A DNA stretch of 64,000 bases. It comes from Rhizobium mesosinicum (lineage in GTDB: Bacteria; Pseudomonadota; Alphaproteobacteria; Rhizobiales; Rhizobiaceae). The notes below the pieces were generated by a model, which made no database searches, was not told the DNA's origin, and was given only the letters and a program-made list of their open reading frames with translations. How positions within the stretch are numbered: the first letter of the stretch is position 1; each line of letters begins with the position of its first letter. The position numbers and the translations under genes are program-made. Positions 16,498 through 24,190 of this stretch are shown here, one piece after another. The stretch spans positions 62,001 through 126,000 of the forward strand of contig NZ_JAEUAK010000009.1 in the NCBI RefSeq assembly GCF_019511345.1. Reading direction: 5' to 3'.

Positions 16498-16986
16498 ATG
16501 AACAGGCTTGCAAAGACTATTCTTCTGACGGCAACCGCCGCTGCCCTGACCCTCTCGGCCATCGGTGAAGCCTCGGCTGGTGACCGCTATTGGCGCCATG
16601 GCCATGACCACGGTAACGATGCACTGGTTGGCGGCGCCGTCGGCCTGGCCACGGGTCTTATCGTTGGCTCTGCCATCGCAAATGCCAATAATGGCCCTGT
16701 CTATGAAGAGCGCCGTTATATCGACCCGCCGGTCTATGAACCGGAATATGCTCCGCCGCCGGTCTATCGCGCACCGCGTCCCGTCTATTCTGAGCCCGTC
16801 TATTCCGAGCCAGCCTATGGTCGCCCTGTCTACGGTCGCCCTGTCTACGGTCGCTCGGCCGGCGCCATGGAACCCTGGAGCGTTCAATGGCAGCGCTATT
16901 GCTCCTACCGCTACCGTAGCTTCGACCCGCAGAGCGGCACCTATGTCGGCAATGACGGTCGCGAGCACTTCTGCGTCGCAAGCTGA
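16498..16986 (+). CDS. BA14K-family exported protein
   Basis: 162 aa. A signal peptide (about residues 1-26, ending GEASA) precedes a His-rich patch, then a Gly/Ala-rich hydrophobic segment (ALVGGAVGLATGLIVGSAIA). A Pro/Tyr-rich region with tandem VY(S/G)(E/R)P units (about 96-120) follows. The C-terminal BA14K signature is WQRYCSYRYRSFDPQSGTY...HFC, with two cysteines. BA14K proteins are surface or periplasmic proteins of Rhizobiales, first known as a Brucella immunoreactive lectin-like antigen. Function in this organism is unknown. Confidence 0.88.
   Translation: MNRLAKTILLTATAAALTLSAIGEASAGDRYWRHGHDHGNDALVGGAVGLATGLIVGSAIANANNGPVYEERRYIDPPVYEPEYAPPPVYRAPRPVYSEPVYSEPAYGRPVYGRPVYGRSAGAMEPWSVQWQRYCSYRYRSFDPQSGTYVGNDGREHFCVAS
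16783..16857 (+). repeat. Five 15-bp tandem units inside the BA14K gene
   Basis: Consecutive 15-mers at 16783, 16798, 16813, 16828 and 16843 encode VYSEP, VYSEP, AYGRP, VYGRP and VYGRS. Units 4 and 5 differ only in the last bases. Being a multiple of three, copy-number change would keep the frame. Confidence 0.85.
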
Positions 16987-17007
16987 TCGGCTGAAGATAC
17001 TCTGACG

Positions 17008-17040
17008 AAAAGCGCCGCCACAGTGCGGCGCTTTTCTTTT
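17008..17040. terminator. Terminator between convergent BA14K and SDR genes
   Basis: AAAAGCGCCGC and GCGGCGCTTTT form an 11-bp stem with loop CACAGT, and T-runs on both strands. It serves both converging genes. Confidence 0.9.
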
Positions 17041-17049
17041 GTCCGCACC

Positions 17050-17922
17050 TCAGCTGGCCTTCTGATCCCAAGACATGGGCTTGGCGCCGTCGCTCCGCTC
17101 GAAATCGGTCGACTGGCTGACGACACGCCAGCTGCGGTCGGCCTCCATTCGCGCTGCATCCGCCTTCTCCACTGCCGCGACCGCATCGCTGCCGAGCAGC
17201 AGTCGCAACGGCGGGGCATCGAGCGAAGCAATATGCAGCACCACTGCCGCCGCCTTGGCAGGATCGCCGGGTTGGCGGCCGCTATAGTTGCGCTGGTACT
17301 CTGCCATGGCACCGACTGTTTCGGCATATTCCGGGCGACCGCCGTAGATTGCCGTCGAGGAACCGGCAAAGTCCGTGCGGAAGCCGCCCGGCTCGATAAT
17401 GGTAACTTTGATGCCGAGCGGTCCGACCTCCTTGGAGAGCACTTCGGAAAAACCCTCGACACCCCATTTCGCTGCCGCGTAAGGCGCACGCCCGACAGGC
17501 CCGATCCTGCCGCCGACGGAAGAGAACTGGATGATATGGCCTGTCCCCTGCCCGCGCATGACCGGGATCGCCGCCTTGGTCATGATGATTGTGCCGAAGA
17601 GATTGGTCTCGATCTGCGCCCGGAATTCGGCAAGGCTCGTATCCTCGATCGGCGCGACATTGCCGTAACCGGCATTGTTGACCAGCACGTCGAGCCTGCC
17701 GAATGTTTCGACCGCGCTCTTCACAGCCGCTTCCGCCGCCGCCTCGTCTGTCACATCGAGCGCCAGGGCGAGAACGCGCGAGCCATGCGCATCAACGAGA
17801 TCGCCAAGCTGGGCGGGATCGCGCGCCGTCGCGACCAGCTTGTCGCCGGCCTCGAGAACGGCATTGGCGAGCGCGCGGCCGAGGCCACGCGAACTTCCAG
17901 TAATCAACCAAACCTTTGACAT
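17050..17922 (-). CDS. Classical short-chain dehydrogenase/reductase
   Basis: 290 aa. The Rossmann motif TGSSRGLG lies near residues 8-15, NNAGYG near 80, and the catalytic YAAAK near 150, so the enzyme looks active, with NADP preference likely from the Arg after the Gly motif. GGAGG lies 6 nt before the ATG at 17922. It is divergent from an HxlR regulator 98 bp away, the standard arrangement for HxlR-controlled oxidoreductases. The substrate is unknown. Confidence 0.9.
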   Translation of the reverse strand: MSKVWLITGSSRGLGRALANAVLEAGDKLVATARDPAQLGDLVDAHGSRVLALALDVTDEAAAEAAVKSAVETFGRLDVLVNNAGYGNVAPIEDTSLAEFRAQIETNLFGTIIMTKAAIPVMRGQGTGHIIQFSSVGGRIGPVGRAPYAAAKWGVEGFSEVLSKEVGPLGIKVTIIEPGGFRTDFAGSSTAIYGGRPEYAETVGAMAEYQRNYSGRQPGDPAKAAAVVLHIASLDAPPLRLLLGSDAVAAVEKADAARMEADRSWRVVSQSTDFERSDGAKPMSWDQKAS

Positions 17923-17979
17923 GGGAAACCTCCTTTTTGGTTCCCCATCCATTTAGGATCTATTGTTTCCTTTAGAAAG

Positions 17980-17989
17980 AAGGTACCTT
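17980..17989. promoter_or_regulatory. Palindrome in the SDR/HxlR intergenic region
   Basis: AAGGTACCTT is a perfect 10-bp palindrome about 31 bp before the HxlR ATG and about 57 bp before the SDR start. It is a candidate operator for the divergent HxlR regulator. Its short length makes this tentative. Confidence 0.4.
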
Positions 17990-18020
17990 ACGGATCTATA
18001 CATACCTGAAAGTAACTATT

Positions 18021-18401
18021 ATGAAAGACGATATCTTCGATTTCTGCCGCAACATGAGCGACGAACAGGATGCGCGAGCCCGGCAGATGCTGGAACGTGC
18101 CGCCGCGAAATGGCCCCTACGCGTCCTGCACGTGCTTTCCGAGGCGGATGGCCCCTTGCGGTTTTCAAGGGTTCTGGAGCGGGTGGAGGATATCAGCCAG
18201 AAGGTGCTGACACAGACGTTGCGCACGCTCGAAAGCGACGGTCTCGTCATCCGCACGCTCTATCCGCAGGTGCCGCCACGCGTAGAATACGAGCTGACAC
18301 CGCTCGGCCGCGAACTGCTGACGCAGGTCGTCTCGCTGTGGCGCTGGATCGTCATCCACCTGAATGAATTCGACGCCGCCAAACCGGCTGCAAAAAGCTA
18401 G
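18021..18401 (+). CDS. HxlR-family transcriptional regulator
   Basis: 126 aa. The winged-helix core includes KWPLRVLHVLSEADGPLRFS and ISQKVLTQTLRTLESDGLV, and the wing PRVEYELTPLGREL is the HxlR signature. The usual N-terminal redox cysteine is at residue 9 (FDFCRNMSDEQ), in place for thiol sensing. It probably controls the divergent SDR gene. The start MKDDIFDF is preceded by only a weak ribosome site. Confidence 0.9.
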   Translation: MKDDIFDFCRNMSDEQDARARQMLERAAAKWPLRVLHVLSEADGPLRFSRVLERVEDISQKVLTQTLRTLESDGLVIRTLYPQVPPRVEYELTPLGRELLTQVVSLWRWIVIHLNEFDAAKPAAKS

Positions 18402-19774
18402 GCCGGAAGACGCACCGTCGCTCTCAGCCCGCCAAGCGGACTGTCACCAAGCGTGATATTGCCGCCGTGGCTGCGCGCGATATCCCTCACGATGGCAAGC
18501 CCGAGACCGGTGCCCGAAGCATCGAGATTGCGTGCGCTATCCAGCCGGAAGAATGGCTTGAACACATCCTCCCGGTACTTCTCCGGAATGCCGGGACCAT
18601 TGTCATCGAAGACGATCGTCAGCCATTTCGCACCATGCTTGGCCTCGATATGGAGCGTGTCGGCGTAACGCCTCGCATTAGAGGCGAGATTGGTCACAAG
18701 TCGCAAGAAGGCATTTGGGCGCACTGAGATATGGTCCTCGCCCTCGATGGAATAGGTCAGCATCTTGCCGTGCAGTTCGAAATCGGCCTCGAGTTTTCCG
18801 AAGACCTCGCTGAGCTTCAGCTCTCCGACATCTTCCTCCACCTCACCCTTGGCAAAGGCCATATAGGCCTCCAGCATGGTCTGCATGTCGTTGACGTCTT
18901 CATTCAGCCCTGCAAGATCGGGATTATCGCCAGCGAGCGCCAGTTGAAGTTTGAAGCGGGTCAGGATGGTTCTGAGATCGTGGCTGACGCCTGAGAGCAT
19001 CGCCGTGCGCTGCTCCATCTGCCGCTCGATGCGCTCTCGCATGAGGATGAAGGCAAGACCGGCACGCCGCACCTCATCAGCGCCGCGCGGATAGAAATTG
19101 TCCGCCTTCTGCCCTTTGCCGAAGTTTTCCGCCGCCCGCGCCAGATTGAGGATCGGCCGGATCTGCCCGCGCAGGAACAGGATCGAGATGGCGATCAGCA
19201 CAAGTGACGCGCCGACCATCCAGAGAATGAAGATATGCGTGTTCGATGCATAGGCCTGACTGCGTTTCGTAATCACACGCAGGATGCGGTTGTCGAGCTT
19301 GATGCGGATCTCGATGAGGTTGGAATTGCCGATCGTATCGATCCAGAACGGCCGGCGGATTTCATCGGTGATCTCGTCGCTCAGGATGCCGTCGAGAATC
19401 GAGAAGAACGGCTTTTCGCGCGGCGGTGGCAGATCTCCATCCGGCTCGATCGAAATCTGCAGGTTGAGCTGGTCGCGGGCAATGCGGGTTATATCGCTGT
19501 AATCGGCATCCTGCGGATAGCTGTCGATAACCTCGATGATGGCTGCGATGTCACGGGTCACGCCGAGCGACAGCCGCTCCGTCACCATCTGCCAGTGACG
19601 CTCCATGAAGACAGCTGCGACGACCGACTGCAGAAGCACCATCGGAATGATGATGATGAGCAGCGAACGCGTATAAAGACCCGTCGGCAATCGCCGGCGC
19701 AGCCAGCGCACGAACCAGCGCCAGCCGGGTGCAGGAGAGCGGTCTTCCCGCCGCAAGCTGTCGAATGTCACCAT
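18398..19774 (-). CDS. Membrane sensor histidine kinase (EnvZ-like)
   Basis: 458 aa. TM1 is about residues 37-57, a periplasmic sensor of about 120 residues follows, TM2 is about 178-200, then HAMP (about 200-255). The phosphoacceptor motif GVSHDLRTILTR is near 264-275, and the ATPase has N box (LASNARRYA), G1 (DDNGPGIPEK) and G2 (GTGLGLAIV). The residue after HDLRT is Ile where most EnvZ-type kinases have Pro, a change that affects phosphatase behaviour in model kinases. It lies 25 bp after the response regulator in a MarR-RR-kinase operon. Confidence 0.92.
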   Translation of the reverse strand: MVTFDSLRREDRSPAPGWRWFVRWLRRRLPTGLYTRSLLIIIIPMVLLQSVVAAVFMERHWQMVTERLSLGVTRDIAAIIEVIDSYPQDADYSDITRIARDQLNLQISIEPDGDLPPPREKPFFSILDGILSDEITDEIRRPFWIDTIGNSNLIEIRIKLDNRILRVITKRSQAYASNTHIFILWMVGASLVLIAISILFLRGQIRPILNLARAAENFGKGQKADNFYPRGADEVRRAGLAFILMRERIERQMEQRTAMLSGVSHDLRTILTRFKLQLALAGDNPDLAGLNEDVNDMQTMLEAYMAFAKGEVEEDVGELKLSEVFGKLEADFELHGKMLTYSIEGEDHISVRPNAFLRLVTNLASNARRYADTLHIEAKHGAKWLTIVFDDNGPGIPEKYREDVFKPFFRLDSARNLDASGTGLGLAIVRDIARSHGGNITLGDSPLGGLRATVRLPA

Positions 19775-19799
19775 GTGCGCCGGTCCCGAACCCGTCGTT

Positions 19800-20501
19800 T
19801 CAGTCGATGCTCAGCCTGTACCCTATACCGCGCACTGTCTGCAGCCAGACCGGATTGGCAGGATCATCCTCGATCTTGCGGCGCAGACGGTTGATCTGAA
19901 CGTCGATGGTACGTTCGCCGACTTCCGCATCGTCTCCGATCAACTCGTGCCGCGGGATCGTGTCGCCGGCCCGGCGGGCAAAAAGCAGCATGATTTCCTG
20001 TTCGCGGTCCGTCAGGCGGATGACTTCGGCCGCCTTCTTCAGCTCCTTGCGCGTCAGCGAGAAAGTGTAGGGGCCGAACATGACCTGCTCGATTTTCAGC
20101 GTATCGCCGCCGCTATTGCGTCGCAGGATATTGTTGACGCGCAGAACGAGTTCGCGCGGATCGAAAGGCTTGGGAAGATAATCGTCGGCGCCGGCTTCGA
20201 GCCCGGCAATACGGCTGTCGGATTCGGCAAGCGCCGTCAGCATGATAATCGGCACGTTCTTCACGGCCCTGAGCCCGCGCGTCACCTCGATGCCGGATTC
20301 GCCCGGCATCATCACGTCCATGATGATGAGGTCGAAATCGAGCCCCGCCAACTTGCGCTGCGCCTCTGCCCCGTCAGAGGCAATGGTCACGCGAAAGCCG
20401 TTTTCCGTCAGGTAACGGTTCAGCAACGCGCGGATACGGGTATCGTCGTCGACGACGAGAAGATGCGCCGCGTCATCGGAAATGCCTGTCTTGACCGCCA
20501 T
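19800..20501 (-). CDS. OmpR-family response regulator (PetR-like)
   Basis: 233 aa. The receiver domain has the acidic pair VVDDD near residue 16, phosphoacceptor Asp in LIIMDVMMPGESG, the conserved Thr (MLTAL) and Lys (YLPKPFD). A C-terminal winged helix follows (GERTIDVQINRLRRKIEDDP). It begins immediately after the TGA of the MarR-type gene, with stop and start abutting, so the two are coupled. The MarR plus OmpR pair resembles petP-petR of Rhodobacter capsulatus, which is needed for cytochrome bc1 expression there. That role is not shown here. Confidence 0.92.
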   Translation of the reverse strand: MAVKTGISDDAAHLLVVDDDTRIRALLNRYLTENGFRVTIASDGAEAQRKLAGLDFDLIIMDVMMPGESGIEVTRGLRAVKNVPIIMLTALAESDSRIAGLEAGADDYLPKPFDPRELVLRVNNILRRNSGGDTLKIEQVMFGPYTFSLTRKELKKAAEVIRLTDREQEIMLLFARRAGDTIPRHELIGDDAEVGERTIDVQINRLRRKIEDDPANPVWLQTVRGIGYRLSID

Positions 20502-20993
20502 TCAATCCGCCTTCTGTCTGTCTCGCATGCCTCTGAGGAATGCCTTTACGCCCTCTCGCGCCTCCGGGGTAGCGCCCTCGAATGCCCGTTCAATACGGCG
20601 TGATTGCGGCTCGGCGAGCGCCAGTGCCAGTTCCCTGCCCGATTTGGTGGGGTAGAGCTTGCGCTGTCGGCGATCCTCCGGGCCTGCCACCTGCCGAATA
20701 TAGCCTGAATCGATCAGTTGTTTCAGCACTCTTGCAAGGCTCTGCTTGGTGATCTTCAGCGTGTCGAGCAGATCGGCAACCGTCATGCCCGGATTTCGGT
20801 TGACGAAATGCACGACGCGGTGATGCGCCCGCCCAAAACCGCTCTTTTCGAGAATGGCGTCAGGATCGGATACGAAGTCACGGTACGCGAAGAAGAATAG
20901 CTCGATGATCTCGAAATCGATGATCCCGACATCCTCCATCGGCGTGGCCAGCGGTTCAGGTTTGCCTGCTTTCGAGCTGGTCTGTCGTGGCAC
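20502..20993 (-). CDS. MarR-family regulator (PetP-like)
   Basis: 163 aa. The MarR winged helix includes MTVADLLDTLKITKQSLARVLKQL and the wing with VAGPEDRRQRKLYPTKSG, the strongly conserved D-R-R loop. It is the first gene of the MarR-RR-kinase operon. In the petP-petR arrangement a MarR protein is encoded next to an OmpR-type regulator, and the same order is seen here. Confidence 0.9.
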   Translation of the reverse strand: MPRQTSSKAGKPEPLATPMEDVGIIDFEIIELFFFAYRDFVSDPDAILEKSGFGRAHHRVVHFVNRNPGMTVADLLDTLKITKQSLARVLKQLIDSGYIRQVAGPEDRRQRKLYPTKSGRELALALAEPQSRRIERAFEGATPEAREGVKAFLRGMRDRQKAD

Positions 20994-21298
20994 TCGGCAT
21001 TTCCTCTCTCTTGGCGCGAACCCTGCGAAGTTTTCGCAAAAATGTCGGTTTTGGTGACGTATTCTGCGTCGCCGCTAGCTTCCCCAAACGTTGCAGGCCC
21101 CGCGCGGACTGTTCTTTCCCTGGAAACTAAAGCCGTTCGGCAAATCTCGAACGCAATGCGCAATTTCCCCTTGTGTCAGTGGATAGAACGTAATGGGGAC
21201 AACAATCAACAGACATGGCGCAAACGCGCCGGAGGAGGCAAGGATGACTTTGATTCTCGGAAGCTTGTGCGGCCAATCGCATAACGCGCGGCAGTGAG
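20994..21298. other. Gene-free stretch upstream of the MarR operon
   Basis: 305 bp. The right-hand part contains a 17-codon open frame (21244-21297) with GGAGG upstream, but it has no recognisable product. The left-hand part should hold the promoter of the MarR-RR-kinase operon. Next to it lies an aminotransferase remnant, so this region may be decayed DNA. Confidence 0.4.
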
Positions 21299-21575
21299 AT
21301 GATGAACGTTTCCGCCCGGGTGAACCGCATCAACGCGGTGATCGCCTTCGTCAATAATGGCGCCGTTCACGTGCCAACACGGATTGCTTCCTGAACGGCA
21401 TCACCTGCCGGACGACGATTGAACTCGCCAAACGCACTGTCATCGAAGCCGCCGAACGAACCCTCTTCCCGGAAGAGCTGAGCAGCTTCTCCGGACCCTG
21501 CCAGACCGGCTTGACGGCGGAGATTGCTCCCGCCTCCAAAATCGGCCCCTATTGCTTCACACCCACGCGAGAGCG
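21299..21575 (+). pseudogene. Remnant of a branched-chain aminotransferase (IlvE-like), frameshifted
   Basis: In one frame 21320-21379 reads VNRINAVIAFVNNGAVHVPT. In the next frame 21382-21566 reads DCFLNGITCRTTIELAKR, then AAERTLFPEELSSFSG, TAEIAPASKIGPYCFTP. Joined, this follows the C-terminal part of IlvE/fold-type IV aminotransferases (NIFFV..G..HTPTPDCFL.GITR.T...LA, PEEL, TAAEVTPV..IG.Y.FTPG). A single-base loss near 21379, where CCG GAT has become CGG AT, explains the frame change. The N-terminal two thirds, with the PLP lysine, is absent. It looks like an old, inactive fragment. Confidence 0.7.
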
Positions 21576-21600
21576 CTGCAGGTGGCCGCAGAAAGGACAA

Positions 21601-21622
21601 AGGCGGCTGCATGCCGCCTTTC
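21601..21622 (-). terminator. Terminator of the SH3/DUF1236 gene
   Basis: On the minus strand AGGCGGC-ATGCA-GCCGCCT is followed by TTG and T-rich sequence, 9 bp past the stop codon of the gene at 21631. Confidence 0.75.
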
Positions 21623-21630
21623 CCATAGAT

Positions 21631-22248
21631 TTATTGGTAGACATAGACGATGCGGCGAGTGCCCGGGTCGACCAGCACCGGCCGATCGTTGATTCGGACA
21701 TAGCGATACTGGTAATCCGGAATCGTCTGGAAGGTCACGTCGGCGGGCACTTCGGCACCGACGACCACGTCACCGCTAAGCCGCACGGCCTGCGCCGGCG
21801 TTGTGTCGATATAAGTGCGAACTTCCTCCGGCGGCGTAATCGCCTCGACCGAACCGACCGGACCGATCAGCTCATCACCGGGTGCGGGCATCGGCTCTGC
21901 CGGCACGACGCTGGAGGTCGTCTCATAGGTCACCACAGGCACGCCGAGATCGGCGCGATGCTGCTCGACGATGACGGGCGAGCCGCCCTGATCGACCTGC
22001 AGATATTCGGCATAGACCCAGCCGCGCACGCCGTTTACGTCCACCCGGCACCAGCGGCTACCTTCGATGCAGCCATCGAGCACGGCAGTCGAGCCGCGGG
22101 TGGCAAGACCGACGGAAGGATATTGCGGGCCGGGACCGGAGCGGATGTTCAGGTCGTTGATGGACGTCGCCACCATCTCCGCCTGAGCGAGCCCGGCACT
22201 AGCAGCCAGAATGGCGCCGGCCAGCAGAAGGTTTCTCTTCAAGGTCAT
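21631..22248 (-). CDS. Exported SH3b/DUF1236 protein
   Basis: 205 aa. A signal peptide (about residues 1-23, ending GLAQA) is followed by a bacterial SH3 domain (LNIRSGPGPQYPSVGLATRG, RWCRVDVNGVRGWVYAEYL; about 30-85) and a Pro-rich linker. The C-terminal DUF1236 motif is SGDVVVGAEVPADVTFQTIPDY with YVRINDRPVLVDPGTRRIV. Such proteins are common in Rhizobiales, are periplasmic and may bind the cell wall; their role is unknown. The ATG at 22248 has AAGGAG 8 nt upstream, and the long open frame beyond it is not supported. Confidence 0.88.
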   Translation of the reverse strand: MTLKRNLLLAGAILAASAGLAQAEMVATSINDLNIRSGPGPQYPSVGLATRGSTAVLDGCIEGSRWCRVDVNGVRGWVYAEYLQVDQGGSPVIVEQHRADLGVPVVTYETTSSVVPAEPMPAPGDELIGPVGSVEAITPPEEVRTYIDTTPAQAVRLSGDVVVGAEVPADVTFQTIPDYQYRYVRINDRPVLVDPGTRRIVYVYQ

Positions 22249-22527
22249 TGTAAGGTCTCCTTGTTGCGATGGGCTGACAACGCACGGGTTGCGTGGTTGT
22301 TCCGCCGCGGCCGGCACAGCTGAAGAATGGCATAAGGAAGGCCGAGGCAAGCGTCTGAAATCGCTACGGAAATTTGCTTCGGCACAATGCCGAATCGCTC
22401 TCCGGAAGCCGATAAATTCCTGTTGCAGTCTGTCTTTTCCGCGTGAGCTTACCGAAAATTCCGGCTGCCTTCGGCTGCGTTTGCGCCTATAGAGACAGGC
22501 AATTGAAAGATGTGAAGCGAGGCATTC

Positions 22528-23172
22528 ATGGGCATGCTCCAGGCCGGCATCATTCCGGTGACACCCTTCCAGCAGAACTGCACCATTCTCTTCGACCCCG
22601 ATACGAAGGAAGGCGTGGTCGTTGATCCCGGCGGTGACGTGCCCGTTATTGCAAGCGTGATCGAAGAACATGGTCTCAAGATCAAGGAAATCTGGCTTAC
22701 CCACGGCCATCTCGATCACGCAGGCGGCGCCAAGGAGCTGAAGGAAAGGCTGGGGGTCGATATCGTCGGCCCGCATGAGGACGACCTGCCGCTCCTTCTG
22801 CGCATCGAAACCCAGGCAGAGAAATATGGCATTGCGGGCCTGCAGAACGTCACGCCTGACCGTTGGCTGAAGGATGGCGACAAGATCTCCTTCGGTTCTC
22901 ACGAGTTCGAGGTCTATCACACGCCGGGCCATGCGCCGGGCCACGTCATCTATTTCAACCGCTCCCAGAAGTTCGCCCATCTCGGCGATGTGCTCTTCAA
23001 CGGTTCGATCGGCCGCACTGACCTGCCCGGCGGCAACCATCGCCAGCTTCTCGATTCCATCAGGGACAAGGTGCTGCCGCTCGGTGACGATGTCGGCTTC
23101 ATCTGCGGCCACGGACCGGGCAGCCGTATAGGTGACGAACGCCGTGAGAATCCCTTCCTGCGCGAGATTTGA
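22528..23172 (+). CDS. Metallo-beta-lactamase-fold hydrolase (YcbL/glyoxalase II-like)
   Basis: 214 aa. Zinc ligands are all visible: THGHLDHAGG near residues 58-67, HTPGHAPGH near 131-139, GDVLF near 153 and the C-terminal CGHGPGS near 192. The compact length without the glyoxalase II C-terminal domain fits the YcbL class of cytoplasmic hydrolases of S-lactoylglutathione-like thioesters. The next gene starts within a few bases of the stop, so the two form an operon. Confidence 0.9.
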   Translation: MGMLQAGIIPVTPFQQNCTILFDPDTKEGVVVDPGGDVPVIASVIEEHGLKIKEIWLTHGHLDHAGGAKELKERLGVDIVGPHEDDLPLLLRIETQAEKYGIAGLQNVTPDRWLKDGDKISFGSHEFEVYHTPGHAPGHVIYFNRSQKFAHLGDVLFNGSIGRTDLPGGNHRQLLDSIRDKVLPLGDDVGFICGHGPGSRIGDERRENPFLREI

Positions 23173-23174
23173 AC

Positions 23175-23744
23175 ATGAAACATATGAGTTGGCTGAACCC
23201 GCCGCCCTTCTTCGAGGAACGTGACGGCGCGCTCCATGTCCGTTCCCGCGAAAAGACCGATTTCTGGCAGGGCACCTATTACGGCTTCCACCGCGACGAC
23301 GGTCACTTCCTGCATGAAAGCCGCAAGGGTGACTTCACCGCCGAGGTCACCTTCTCCGGCAACTATGAAGCCCTCTACGATCAGGCCGGCCTGATGATCC
23401 GCGCCGGTGAGAAGCACTGGATGAAATGCGGGATCGAATATATCGATGGGGCCAGGCATTTCAGCGCCGTGGTCACCAACGGCAATTCAGACTGGTCGGC
23501 TTTCCGCATCGGCCATGACTTCGATGCCATCTCGGTCCGCGCCACGCGCAACGGCGACGCCCTGTTCATCCAATACCGCACGGACACAATGGACGAATGG
23601 CGCATGGCCCGCCTCGCATGGTTCGATCCAGCTTTTGAAGAGGTGCTGGTCGGTCCCGTCTTCTGCTCGCCGCAACGCGCTGGCTTCAAGGCCGTCTTTC
23701 ATGATTTCAGATTGAGCGATCCGCTCTCGCGCGATATTCACTGA
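23175..23744 (+). CDS. DUF1349 concanavalin-like protein
   Basis: 189 aa, soluble. The jelly-roll pattern KTDFWQGTYYGF, FTAEVTFSGNYEALYDQAGL, EKHWMKCGIEYIDGARHFS and RAGFKAVFHDF is that of DUF1349 (YdgB/YpfN-like). The function is unknown, possibly carbohydrate-related. The start at 23175 follows the upstream stop by 2 nt; ATG 23184 is an alternative. Confidence 0.8.
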   Translation: MKHMSWLNPPPFFEERDGALHVRSREKTDFWQGTYYGFHRDDGHFLHESRKGDFTAEVTFSGNYEALYDQAGLMIRAGEKHWMKCGIEYIDGARHFSAVVTNGNSDWSAFRIGHDFDAISVRATRNGDALFIQYRTDTMDEWRMARLAWFDPAFEEVLVGPVFCSPQRAGFKAVFHDFRLSDPLSRDIH

Positions 23745-23837
23745 GCCTACTTGCCGAGATCAACCGGAAGGCGCCTCGCTTCGGCGAAACCAGATCATTC
23801 ATGCAATCGCAAAACGCAGCTGACCGGTCTCGCTGAC

Positions 23838-24179
23838 CTACATCAACTTCTGGCCGTTCGGCACCGGCCGCTCGACAGCCGCAAGCACGATATCGCCCTT
23901 CTCATCGGCAAAACCGAGCGTCAGCACTTCCGAACGGAACGGCCCGATCTGGCGCGGCGGAAAGTTGACGACGGCGAGCACCTGTCGCCCGACGAGTCGT
24001 TCCGGCGAATAATGAACCGTGATCTGCGCCGAAGATTTCTTGACGCCGATCCCGGCGCCGAAATCGATGAGAAGCTTGATCGCCGGCTTTCGCGCCTCCG
24101 GAAAGGGATTTGCCTCGATGATCGTGCCAACACGGATATCGACGCGCTCAAAATCGGCAAAGGCAATCTCTTCGATCAT
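23838..24179 (-). CDS. csaA: tRNA-binding protein CsaA
   Basis: 113 aa, one tRNA-binding OB-fold domain of the EMAP/Trbp111 type. ERVDIRVGTIIEANPFPEAR lies near residues 11-30, IDFGAGIGVKKSSAQITVHY near 39, GRQVLAVVNFPPRQIGPF in the middle, and VPNGQKL at the end. CsaA is a dimeric chaperone-like tRNA binder. It lies 11 bp after proC and is probably co-transcribed with YbjN and proC. Confidence 0.92.
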   Translation of the reverse strand: MIEEIAFADFERVDIRVGTIIEANPFPEARKPAIKLLIDFGAGIGVKKSSAQITVHYSPERLVGRQVLAVVNFPPRQIGPFRSEVLTLGFADEKGDIVLAAVERPVPNGQKLM

Positions 24180-24190
24180 AACCGTCTCTC

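Noticed and set aside
21511..22323. 270-codon plus-strand frame across the SH3/DUF1236 gene
   Set aside because: It is antisense to a gene with signal peptide and two domains, and its own start falls inside the aminotransferase remnant.
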